Shown piece by piece: positions 1 to 6,203 of a stretch of DNA of 7,374 bases. The DNA comes from an uncultured Chthonomonas sp. GTDB taxonomy: Bacteria > Armatimonadota > Chthonomonadetes > Chthonomonadales > CAJBBX01. The stretch is taken from the NCBI GenBank assembly GCA_903886985.1, contig CAISOI010000845.1:1-7374 (forward strand). Direction: 5' to 3'. A program made the translations under genes and the position numbers. Position 1 is the stretch's first letter. Every line of letters starts with the position of its first letter. The notes beneath the pieces were generated by a model, which saw only the letters and a list, made by a program, of their open reading frames with translations, was not told where the DNA came from and did no database searches.

Positions 1-1
1 G

Positions 2-1252
2 CCTAATAAAACTATCCCTTCTCGACAATCGGCAATAGACTTTGGTGTTTTAGCTTACTTACAGGAACACCAAATCGTGGTCCAAGAACTACCAAACGGC
101 CGACCAATTCACATCACCGACAAATATGAAGCGATGGATCCTCAATGGTCTCCTTCAGGTCAATGGCTGTTATTTGAACAGCAAAAACCGGTCAATGGTG
201 AACTTAGATACAGAACTTATGTGGTACGGAGAGATGGTACCGAAAGGAAGGAATTGGGCAAAGGATATAGTCCAAAGTGGCTTGGTAACCAGGACGAAGT
301 TGTTTATGAAGATAACGACAAAATCTGGACCGCAAGTGCTCCAAACTTCAAACCCACTTTCCTAACAAGTATGCCAAAAGGTGGGAGAAATATTTCGATT
401 AACTTATTAGTTAGCCCCGATAAACGAAAAGTTGCATTTTCCCAATGGTGGATTGGATGGAACAAAGAAGGTACAGAATGGCATTTGGGAAGTGGGAAAT
501 TGTGGATCCAAAAAGTCGATGGCAGTGGAAGAATTTCTCTATATAATTCACATGGTAGTTGGGAAGAATTACCCACTTTGGACGACTGGTCTTCAGATAG
601 TCGTTACCTCTTTTCAGGTAGACACGTTTACAATGCCGGATCCGGCAATTTAGATGGCACTCCCCTAATGGTTTATGATGTACGAACTGGAAAGGGCCGG
701 AACATTGCGCCGAATTTAGTTATGAAACATTACGACTGGTATTCGTATTCTCTAGATCGGTCAAAGATCATTGTTGTTGACGGCGGAGAACGATGGGGAA
801 ATTGTCCCAAAGTGCTTTTGGAAGTTAATCCAAAAACTTGGACTGCCAGGAAGCTAACCAAAAGCAATGTAGACAGTATTTTTCCGGCATGGTCTCCAGA
901 TAACACTCGCTTGGCATACATCGAGAACAAAGAACTTAGGAATAGAAGAATTGTATCTCGGGAAGAGGCTTTCAAATACAACAGACTGAGTTTGTTGAAC
1001 ACTAAGACAAAGCGAAAGACTTATGTGACAACGGGCAATACTCAAGGCGATTGGTATCCGATGTGGTGCGGGGATAGCAAGACGATCTTATTTCTAAGGG
1101 ACAATTCCGATGAGACAGTGACCTTTTGGCTTGTTCAAGACACTGGAAAGAACTTGCGACCTTTGAGCAACGGTCCTTCATTTCCAGTCAATAAAAAGTG
1201 GACTGACTCCTATGACTTTTGGGCACCAAATAAGGGGTGGAGACACAGATAG
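2..1252 (+). CDS. TolB/PD40-type beta-propeller protein, 5' end missing
   Basis: The reading frame is open from base 2 with no stop, so the gene starts outside the window. The GTG at 77 is internal and has no ribosome binding site. 416 residues are visible, ending in TAG. The sequence has recurring propeller-blade signatures of the PD40/WD40-like family, each a short aromatic-S-P-D/S-G/N stretch followed by a hydrophobic strand: DPQWSPSGQWLLFE (visible residues 46-59), LLVSPDKRKVAFS, DDWSSDSRYLFS, FPAWSPDNTRLAYIE (294-308) and YPMWCGDSKTILFL. About six blades can be counted. Proteins of this fold are usually periplasmic or secreted and act in protein-protein contacts or as non-catalytic domains beside peptidases or TolB-like systems. 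No catalytic residues can be assigned, and a further domain could lie upstream of the window. The specific function is unknown. It converges on the next gene, 49 bp away. Confidence 0.85.
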   Translation, partial: PNKTIPSRQSAIDFGVLAYLQEHQIVVQELPNGRPIHITDKYEAMDPQWSPSGQWLLFEQQKPVNGELRYRTYVVRRDGTERKELGKGYSPKWLGNQDEVVYEDNDKIWTASAPNFKPTFLTSMPKGGRNISINLLVSPDKRKVAFSQWWIGWNKEGTEWHLGSGKLWIQKVDGSGRISLYNSHGSWEELPTLDDWSSDSRYLFSGRHVYNAGSGNLDGTPLMVYDVRTGKGRNIAPNLVMKHYDWYSYSLDRSKIIVVDGGERWGNCPKVLLEVNPKTWTARKLTKSNVDSIFPAWSPDNTRLAYIENKELRNRRIVSREEAFKYNRLSLLNTKTKRKTYVTTGNTQGDWYPMWCGDSKTILFLRDNSDETVTFWLVQDTGKNLRPLSNGPSFPVNKKWTDSYDFWAPNKGWRHR

Positions 1253-1275
1253 AAAATCTGCATTATCTCCGCCCC
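1228..1275 (-). terminator. Intrinsic terminator of the minus-strand exported-protein gene, inside the propeller gene's 3' end
   Basis: On the minus strand, arms 1275-1266 and 1243-1234 pair as GGGGCGGAGA with TCTCCACCCC, giving nine pairs and one C-A mismatch. An inner 5-bp stem (CAGAT/ATCTG, 1260-1256 with 1250-1246) sits above it. The hairpin is followed by TTATTT (1233-1228). It begins 26 bases after the stop of the gene at 1302-1862. On the plus strand the stem is even better, because the mismatch becomes a G-U pair, but the sequence after it is CTATAAACC, not a U tract. The 5' half of the hairpin overlaps the last codons and stop of the plus-strand propeller gene. Confidence 0.55.
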
Positions 1276-1301
1276 CTATAAACCGTACCTACGTCAACTA
1301 T

Positions 1302-1862
1302 CTACTTCAGTGTCGCGGTATCCACCATGTGTTGAAAACTCTTTTCCAACTTGGTCAATCCCTCTTTCTTTTCTGCTTTAACGCTGAGTGCCAGAATGTT
1401 GTTCGAAGTCGCCTTTAACACCACATATTTCGCGATGATGTTCTTTTCTTCATCTAGCATGTTCCAGGTAGCTGCTTCGAAACCTAACTTCGTCTTAATC
1501 ATCACAGCAGGAGTAGCAGTCACTTTTCGGTCGCCATAAGAGCGAGTAATAAACCATAGTGACGTGTTATAAAGCTGGTCCCATGATTGCTTGCCCAAAC
1601 CGGGTCCTGTCATCGAGGAAAAGGCAGAGCCGCTCTTAGCAAGTTCTTTGTCTTTTGGTAGTATCTCGCGTTGACCAAAACTTGTCTCAGCGCTTACTTC
1701 CCACCCTTTTGGAGCCTCAAACGAATATGCTTTTGTGACAACTTTCTCATACACGGTGTCTGATTTCTCTTCGGACTTTTTGGCATCCTGCGCCATGGTA
1801 ACACAAGTGTTTGACGCTATTATTGTCAAAGCTGCGGCAACTGCACAAAATCTGTTTTTCAT
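1302..1862 (-). CDS. Small exported protein of unknown function, possibly PsbP/DUF1795-like
   Basis: This 186-residue protein starts at ATG 1862 behind GGAGG at 1867-1871. The frame stays open to 2015, but the extra 51 residues lack a ribosome binding site and would bury the signal peptide, so I chose the shorter form. Residues 1-24 look like a Sec signal peptide: K2/R4, a hydrophobic core around AVAAALTIIA, and a likely cleavage after TMA-24. A charged linker (about 25-38) follows. The mature domain opens with YSFEAPKGWEV (46-56), a pattern seen at the start of PsbP-like and DUF1795-like domains, and has alternating strand-like segments around 116-125, 128-136 and 143-164, with a C-terminal helix. 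That family match rests on pattern only. No catalytic motif is visible. A periplasmic or secreted location is likely, and the function is unknown. It appears monocistronic, with its own promoter and terminator. Confidence 0.8.
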   Translation of the reverse strand: MKNRFCAVAAALTIIASNTCVTMAQDAKKSEEKSDTVYEKVVTKAYSFEAPKGWEVSAETSFGQREILPKDKELAKSGSAFSSMTGPGLGKQSWDQLYNTSLWFITRSYGDRKVTATPAVMIKTKLGFEAATWNMLDEEKNIIAKYVVLKATSNNILALSVKAEKKEGLTKLEKSFQHMVDTATLK

Positions 1863-1866
1863 TCTG

Positions 1867-1871
1867 CCTCC
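1867..1871 (-). promoter_or_regulatory. Ribosome binding site fixing the start of the small exported-protein gene
   Basis: GGAGG on the minus strand lies four bases upstream of ATG 1862. It supports that start over the longer open frame reaching 2015. A 12-bp palindrome lies three bases further upstream. Confidence 0.75.
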
Positions 1872-1874
1872 AAT

Positions 1875-1886
1875 AGATGTACATCT
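1875..1886. repeat. 12-bp perfect palindrome in the 5' leader
   Basis: AGATGTACATCT reads identically on both strands. It sits between the proposed promoter and the ribosome binding site of the gene at 1302-1862. It could be a dimeric regulator's site, or chance: about two such palindromes are expected in a window this long. Confidence 0.35.
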
Positions 1887-1910
1887 TGTACTTATTGAGT
1901 TATAGTTAAT

Positions 1911-1939
1911 ATCATACAGACATACGAAGATGAGAACCA
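1911..1939 (-). promoter_or_regulatory. Weak candidate promoter for the small exported-protein gene
   Basis: On the minus strand, TATGAT (1916-1911) resembles a -10 box. TGGTTC (1939-1934), 17 bases upstream, is a poor -35 box. Transcription would start near 1904 and give a leader of about 42 bases that contains the palindrome and the ribosome binding site. Confidence 0.3.
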
Positions 1940-2032
1940 CGAGTCTCCCGTACCACACATCAACTTTGTTAAATCCCTCAAATTCAAACAGTGCCGATCT
2001 TAACCAACGCCCCATCGCCCGGAGGATATAAC

Positions 2033-2131
2033 ATGAACGACGAACCTACAAGGCAAATTAGTGACTGTCACAAAATAAGATGCAGTTTCGTTAATGGTGT
2101 TAGAGGTCGAAAAAATTTCTTCAATCGTTGA
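2033..2131 (+). CDS. Candidate 32-residue small protein or leader peptide
   Basis: ATG 2033 is preceded by GGAGGA at 2021-2026 with a 6-base spacer, the best ribosome binding site in the window. The frame runs 32 codons to TGA at 2129-2131, directly followed by a second, overlapping-register stop region. The peptide is polar and basic, with two cysteines (C12, C17) and no membrane segment or signal peptide. I recognise no family. It lies 114 bp upstream of the HEAT gene, which has no ribosome binding site of its own. It could be a real small protein, a leader peptide, or the surviving 5' end of a decayed gene. Only the ribosome binding site supports it, as the ORF is short enough to arise by chance. 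Confidence 0.35.
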   Translation: MNDEPTRQISDCHKIRCSFVNGVRGRKNFFNR

Positions 2132-2211
2132 TGATTAGCTGCAGCCCTCGATTCCTTACGAAGCGGTATTTGAGATTATGAATAGAAATCGAATCCTTGG
2201 ATCATCGGCTC

Positions 2212-2227
2212 CGGCGGTGTCCCGCCG
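2212..2227 (+). other. GC-rich hairpin ahead of the HEAT-repeat gene
   Basis: CGGCGG and CCGCCG form a perfect 6-bp stem with the tetraloop TGTC. The hairpin ends 18 bases before ATG 2246. No U tract follows, so it is not a standard terminator. In a transcript it would lie where the ribosome must load, so it could modulate translation of the HEAT gene or stop read-through from the small ORF. Confidence 0.4.
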
Positions 2228-2245
2228 CAGTGCCTCAAAACTAAA

Positions 2246-3700
2246 ATGAAATTCAGCCATTCACTGCAATTTGTAGCGCTCTCTCTTATCGCGACAGTTA
2301 ATTTTGTGGACACCTCGTCATTGGCACAAACACCTCAAAAACAGGGTGGAACCGCTCGTAAGACTTACCCAAACATCGCCTTTCTTGAACAAAAGCACGA
2401 TGTGGGAGCACTCATAATATGTCTTTCAGACCGGGACGAAGTCGTCAGAAAGGATGCTGCGGACGCACTGGGTAGGTTTCACGACGTAAATACGATGCCT
2501 GCGTTACTTGAGAGCCTGAAAGACCCTAATTGGGAAGTGCGTTCTCATTCAGCACTTGCCATAAAGGGACTTTTTAGAAACACTGGTGATACGATGGGAC
2601 ATTTCGAACGTCGTTCTTCTTTAGAACCTCATTTTGCTGATCCGAAGGATACGCGCGCTGTTGAAGCACTTCTGAAATTGTGTGATGACAAGAATCCTTA
2701 CGTGCGGCGCAGCGCGGTTAGAAGTTTGGGGGCGATCGGAAATCCTATTGTTGTTTCCACTTTAATGCACTTCCTAACCACGAACGATAATGTCTTGAAA
2801 TATGAGACGATCTTGGCTATCGGCAACATTGGCGACAAGCGAGCGAACAATAGCATTCGCAAGTCAATGTTCGATGAAAACCCCGACATCGAATATGCCT
2901 CAATGGAGGCGATGGGATCGTTGGCAGAAGCCTCGGATTTGTCTTTATTGTTGAAGAAGTCATCTACCGATAGATCACGCTACAGCGGACAGATTGAACG
3001 AGCGATTCACAAAATTGGCGCATCAGGAATTGAACCATTAATCGAGTCTATCCCCTATTGTGATTATTTTACAAGCCAAATAATATTTGACATTTTGTCA
3101 CATTCATCAAATCCCGTGGCATTCAAAGCAATTTTGACGTATAGCAATAGACCAAATGATGGTCTGAGAATATCTGCCATATCTGCACTTGGACAACGAA
3201 AGGAATCCGAAGCAATTGATGAGTTAGTTCACCAACTCCTTACAGGCGACAAAGTGATTGCTTTGTATGCCCTGAATGCGCTTAGGTCGGTTAAGGACGA
3301 ACGTATAATTGCTCCAATTGCCAAACGTTTTGTTCCAACACAATCAGATTTTCCATACTCGGTTGTTGTTGAAATTTTGAACACTATAGGGACAATGAGT
3401 GCGAAGGACCAACTCCTATTTATCTTCAATTCGAGCCATGGATATTACCGACAGCGGGTCGCAAATGTGCTCGCTAGTCTCTTTGACAAAAGAATTATTC
3501 CGTGGCACGTGGGCCGACTTGATTCCCAGATGGTCCAAGTACGACTAGAAGCAATTAAGACCCTGTCAAGTTACAAAGATGCATCGGTCCTCCCAGACAT
3601 CAAGAAGTTGGTAGACGACCCGGACATTTCCGTGAGAGCGGCGGCAGAAAGGGCCATTCGTGAAATTACCGCCGTCAAGCCTGACAAGTCGCCCCCGTAA
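2246..3700 (+). CDS. Exported HEAT-repeat protein
   Basis: This 484-residue protein begins with a probable Sec signal peptide (residues 1-28: K2, then hydrophobic FVALSLIATVNFV, with likely cleavage near SLA-27). After a short polar linker it is built of HEAT or PBS-lyase-type helical repeats. The clearest are residues 53-80 (LSDRDEVVRKDAADALGRF), 84-110, 138-166 (DDKNPYVRRSAVRSLGAIG), 168-198, 292-318, 320-350 and 424-475 (ISVRAAAERAIREI). Each has the hallmark D/N-x-V-R-x-x-A-x-x-A-L pattern. Such scaffolds bind partner proteins and seldom catalyse reactions. A longer, less regular stretch (111-135) interrupts the second and third clear repeats. ATG 2246 is the only start after the in-frame TAG at 2183, and it lacks a Shine-Dalgarno sequence. 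The partner and pathway are unknown. An exported or periplasmic location is inferred from the signal peptide. Confidence 0.85.
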   Translation: MKFSHSLQFVALSLIATVNFVDTSSLAQTPQKQGGTARKTYPNIAFLEQKHDVGALIICLSDRDEVVRKDAADALGRFHDVNTMPALLESLKDPNWEVRSHSALAIKGLFRNTGDTMGHFERRSSLEPHFADPKDTRAVEALLKLCDDKNPYVRRSAVRSLGAIGNPIVVSTLMHFLTTNDNVLKYETILAIGNIGDKRANNSIRKSMFDENPDIEYASMEAMGSLAEASDLSLLLKKSSTDRSRYSGQIERAIHKIGASGIEPLIESIPYCDYFTSQIIFDILSHSSNPVAFKAILTYSNRPNDGLRISAISALGQRKESEAIDELVHQLLTGDKVIALYALNALRSVKDERIIAPIAKRFVPTQSDFPYSVVVEILNTIGTMSAKDQLLFIFNSSHGYYRQRVANVLASLFDKRIIPWHVGRLDSQMVQVRLEAIKTLSSYKDASVLPDIKKLVDDPDISVRAAAERAIREITAVKPDKSPP

Positions 3701-3742
3701 TGCCACAATTCTCGCCCACCTAACACCCACAAATAGCAGTGA

Positions 3743-3771
3743 TTGACCAATTGATTCCCATCTGTTATAAT
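3743..3771 (+). promoter_or_regulatory. Strong sigma-70-type promoter of ftsK
   Basis: TTGACC (3743-3748) and a perfect TATAAT (3766-3771) are separated by 17 bases. A TG at 3763-3764, one base before the -10 box, makes it an extended -10 promoter. Transcription would start near 3778, giving a leader of about 40 bases. The promoter lies between the HEAT stop and ftsK, so ftsK has its own transcription start. Confidence 0.85.
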
Positions 3772-3817
3772 ATCGCGTGCACAATCTGACGGTTCAACCC
3801 AATGGAGAAGCGCTTCC

Positions 3818-6145
3818 ATGATTAAGGCTCGAAACGATATAACGATGGTGAACTCCGCTCGGCGCAATAGCGATATTCTCGGTCTCTGTTTCTTCTTCAT
3901 TGGCGCGGCATCTCTGTTGTGGCTGACAATGCCACAGGGCGGATTGATGCCTTCCGTCTTCGAGAAAGCGCTGCTGCTGTTTGCGGGCACAGGCGCCTTT
4001 GTGATCCCAATCATAATGATGTTCGTCGGGTCCATGTTTCTAATTGGATTTGAGCGACTGCAATTCTCTCATTCCACTTACGGGTCCATTCTTTTCTTTC
4101 TAACTTTCGTTGCCTGGCGTCACGTCGGTGCCGGCGTAACCGCACATGAGCTCTCCATCACTCCCATTGGATACGATGCACGGTGGGGCGAAGCCCATTT
4201 GATGGCCTCTGGAGGTTATCTCGGCGGAGTCTTGGGAACAATATTTTTGAAACTGTTGGGAACCGGGGCAACCTATCTGTTTTTGACGATGTCTGCATGC
4301 ATATCTGCAGTACTAATTTTTGATAAACCCTTCTTGGAGATGCTTAAGCACATCCAGCGTCCTGCAATTGCCGGCATGCAAGCCACTAAGGCGGGTGCCG
4401 TCGTGGCTTTGAAAAAGACAAACGAAATTCGAGCCCGCCGCGCGAGCGCGAAAGAGGCGGCGGAAGACCAAGACGAAGAGGATGAAGTTGGAGTGATCGC
4501 GCCTGCATCGCTGGCAAAACGGGGCAAAGGACTTATGGTTCTTCGCAAGGGGCAATTAGATGCGTCTGATGATGCCCCGGTGCCATTTGTTCGAAATATG
4601 CCTGAGGATGACGAAGTACCTGTTCGTAAAGGTCCTAGAGGGGCCAAGTTCGAACAAGTTTCCCCGGCAACCAAGAAGGACCAGCTCACTCTCAATGTAG
4701 AAATACCTACAACCGACAATTTCAAGCTGCCTCCTGTCACTCTTTTAAGAGAGAGTGCTCCTCCGGTCAAACGAAACAAAGCTGAAATAGCAGAAAAAAT
4801 CGCTACTCTCGAGCGCACTTTCGACGACTTTGGTATCAAAGCAAATGTTGTCGAGATTGCGAGCGGACCGTCCGTTACACGTTATGAGATCCAGTTGGCA
4901 CCCGGCACAAAAGTTAGTAAGATCGTAAAGCTTGCCGACGACCTTGCATACGCCTTGGCAGCGATCGACGTGCGCGTAGAGGCACCGATTCCTGGCAAAT
5001 CAGCAATTGGCGTTGAAGTCCCAAATGGCTCCCCTGTCATGGTTACACTCCGAGAATGTATCGACGATCCAGATTTTTGGAATGCTCCCAGCAAATTGAC
5101 CTTTTGCCTCGGTAAAGACGTGTCGGGTGTTCATCGATATGCAGACCTCACGAAAATGCCTCACTTATTGGTTGCTGGCTCTACCAATTCGGGTAAATCG
5201 GTCTGCCTCAACGTGATAATCGCCTCCCTACTCTATCGTGCGTCGCCGCGAGAAGTTCAATTCTTGATGATCGACCCAAAGCGCGTGGAACTATCACTTT
5301 GGGATGGAATTCCGCACCTAATGCACCCTGTCGTCAAAGACGTAAAAATGGCGGCAGGCATTTTCCGAGCGGCAATCAAAGAGATGGATCGTCGATATGA
5401 CCTGTTTGCATCCCTGGGAACTAAAAACCTCGAGGGCTATAACCAGAAAGTCATGGAAGACGAGAAACTCTCATTCCTCGTTATCGTCGTTGACGAACTT
5501 GCCGATCTCATGATGCAAATGGGAGCCGAAGTTGAACAATCAATCTGTCGACTTGCTCAGCTTGCTCGTGCAACGGGAATACACCTCGTTATAGCAACAC
5601 AGAGGCCATCTGTGGACGTGATTACCGGACTAATAAAAGCCAATATTTCAAGCCGCATCTCATTTGCAGTATCCTCCCAGATTGACAGTCGTACGGTTTT
5701 GGATATGACTGGCGCAGAACGATTGGTCGGTAAAGGCGATATGCTCTATATGCCAATTGATGCCGCGAAGCCACTCCGCGTGCAAGGCTGCTATATTTCC
5801 GAACAGGAGACGCATCAATTAGTCGCACACCTGAAAGAACAGGAGCGTCCGAACTACACCATTACGGCGGTTGAGATCGGGCAATCGACCACCACCACCA
5901 CAGGAAGCGGACCTGATGATGAAGATGAGCTCTTCGAGACTGCGGTAAAGTTGGTGGTGACAAATGGCCAGGCATCCACATCAACGCTTCAACGAAGATT
6001 CAAGATCGGCTACAACAGAGCGGCACGGCTTATAGACATGATGGAAGATCGGCGTATTGTTGGTGCATTGGACGGGGCAAAGCCGAGAGAAATATTAATG
6101 TCACGTGACGAAGTCGATCGCATGTTCATGCAGGACATGGAGTAG
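3818..6145 (+). CDS. ftsK: DNA translocase FtsK/SpoIIIE
   Basis: This 775-residue protein is a hexameric ATP-driven DNA pump. Anchored at the division septum, it moves chromosome ends into the daughter cells and brings dif sites together for XerCD. Hydrophobic segments at about 19-39, 47-77, 87-108 and 133-168 form the membrane domain. An acidic, charged linker (about 205-310) follows, then the alpha/beta motor. Walker A is GSTNSGKS (454-461), with lysine at 460. Walker B is VIVVDE, ending at D559-E560. The conserved ATQRPSVDVITG motif is at 593-604. A short linker rich in threonine and acidic residues (690-703) leads to the winged-helix gamma domain (704-765: TSTLQRRFKIGYNRAARLID), which reads orientation sequences on DNA. 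Its length is typical of non-proteobacterial family members. ATG 3818 has GGAG at 3804-3807, ten bases away. A second ATG at 3845 is in frame but less well supported. Tandem stops TAG-TAA end the gene. Confidence 0.97.
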   Translation: MIKARNDITMVNSARRNSDILGLCFFFIGAASLLWLTMPQGGLMPSVFEKALLLFAGTGAFVIPIIMMFVGSMFLIGFERLQFSHSTYGSILFFLTFVAWRHVGAGVTAHELSITPIGYDARWGEAHLMASGGYLGGVLGTIFLKLLGTGATYLFLTMSACISAVLIFDKPFLEMLKHIQRPAIAGMQATKAGAVVALKKTNEIRARRASAKEAAEDQDEEDEVGVIAPASLAKRGKGLMVLRKGQLDASDDAPVPFVRNMPEDDEVPVRKGPRGAKFEQVSPATKKDQLTLNVEIPTTDNFKLPPVTLLRESAPPVKRNKAEIAEKIATLERTFDDFGIKANVVEIASGPSVTRYEIQLAPGTKVSKIVKLADDLAYALAAIDVRVEAPIPGKSAIGVEVPNGSPVMVTLRECIDDPDFWNAPSKLTFCLGKDVSGVHRYADLTKMPHLLVAGSTNSGKSVCLNVIIASLLYRASPREVQFLMIDPKRVELSLWDGIPHLMHPVVKDVKMAAGIFRAAIKEMDRRYDLFASLGTKNLEGYNQKVMEDEKLSFLVIVVDELADLMMQMGAEVEQSICRLAQLARATGIHLVIATQRPSVDVITGLIKANISSRISFAVSSQIDSRTVLDMTGAERLVGKGDMLYMPIDAAKPLRVQGCYISEQETHQLVAHLKEQERPNYTITAVEIGQSTTTTTGSGPDDEDELFETAVKLVVTNGQASTSTLQRRFKIGYNRAARLIDMMEDRRIVGALDGAKPREILMSRDEVDRMFMQDME

Positions 6146-6169
6146 TAACAGCTTTAGCCAAGAATCCAA

Positions 6170-6203
6170 GACCTTGCGGGATTTATCGCAATGTCCATTT
6201 TTT
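6170..6203 (+). terminator. Intrinsic terminator of ftsK
   Basis: GAC-C-TTGCG (6170-6178) pairs with CGCAA-T-GTC (6187-6195), giving eight base pairs with one C-T mismatch and an 8-base loop. It is followed by CA and six Ts (6198-6203). It lies 25 bases after the ftsK stop. Its T tract overlaps the TAA stop of the convergent selenoprotein gene. No U tract follows the stem on the minus strand, so it looks one-directional. Confidence 0.8.

Larger units (their letters stand above)
1863..2245. other. Divergent intergenic region of 383 bp
   Basis: This region lies between the minus-strand exported-protein gene and the plus-strand HEAT gene. It holds the minus-strand ribosome binding site, a 12-bp palindrome, a weak minus-strand promoter, a 32-codon plus-strand ORF with a strong ribosome binding site, and a GC-rich hairpin close to the HEAT start. 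I see no tRNA or CRISPR repeat, and no convincing sigma-70 promoter for the HEAT gene. Confidence 0.6.

Noticed and set aside
77..79. GTG at 77 as the true start of the propeller gene
   Set aside because: The frame continues open to base 2 with plausible protein sequence, and no ribosome binding site precedes the GTG.
1863..2015. N-terminal extension of the small exported protein to an ATG at 2015
   Set aside because: It would place 51 residues before a clear signal peptide, has no ribosome binding site, and runs through the likely promoter.
3807..3816. GAAGCGCTTC palindrome before the ftsK ATG as an operator
   Set aside because: It overlaps the end of the ribosome binding site, is only 10 bp, and has no second copy. 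It is likely chance.
3571..4035. 154-residue minus-strand ORF across the HEAT end and ftsK start
   Set aside because: It is a shadow frame that runs through the ftsK promoter and two confident genes.
4273..4839. 188-residue minus-strand ORF inside ftsK
   Set aside because: It is antisense to the ftsK linker and serine-rich in a way that mirrors the acidic codons opposite. It has no family features or ribosome binding site.
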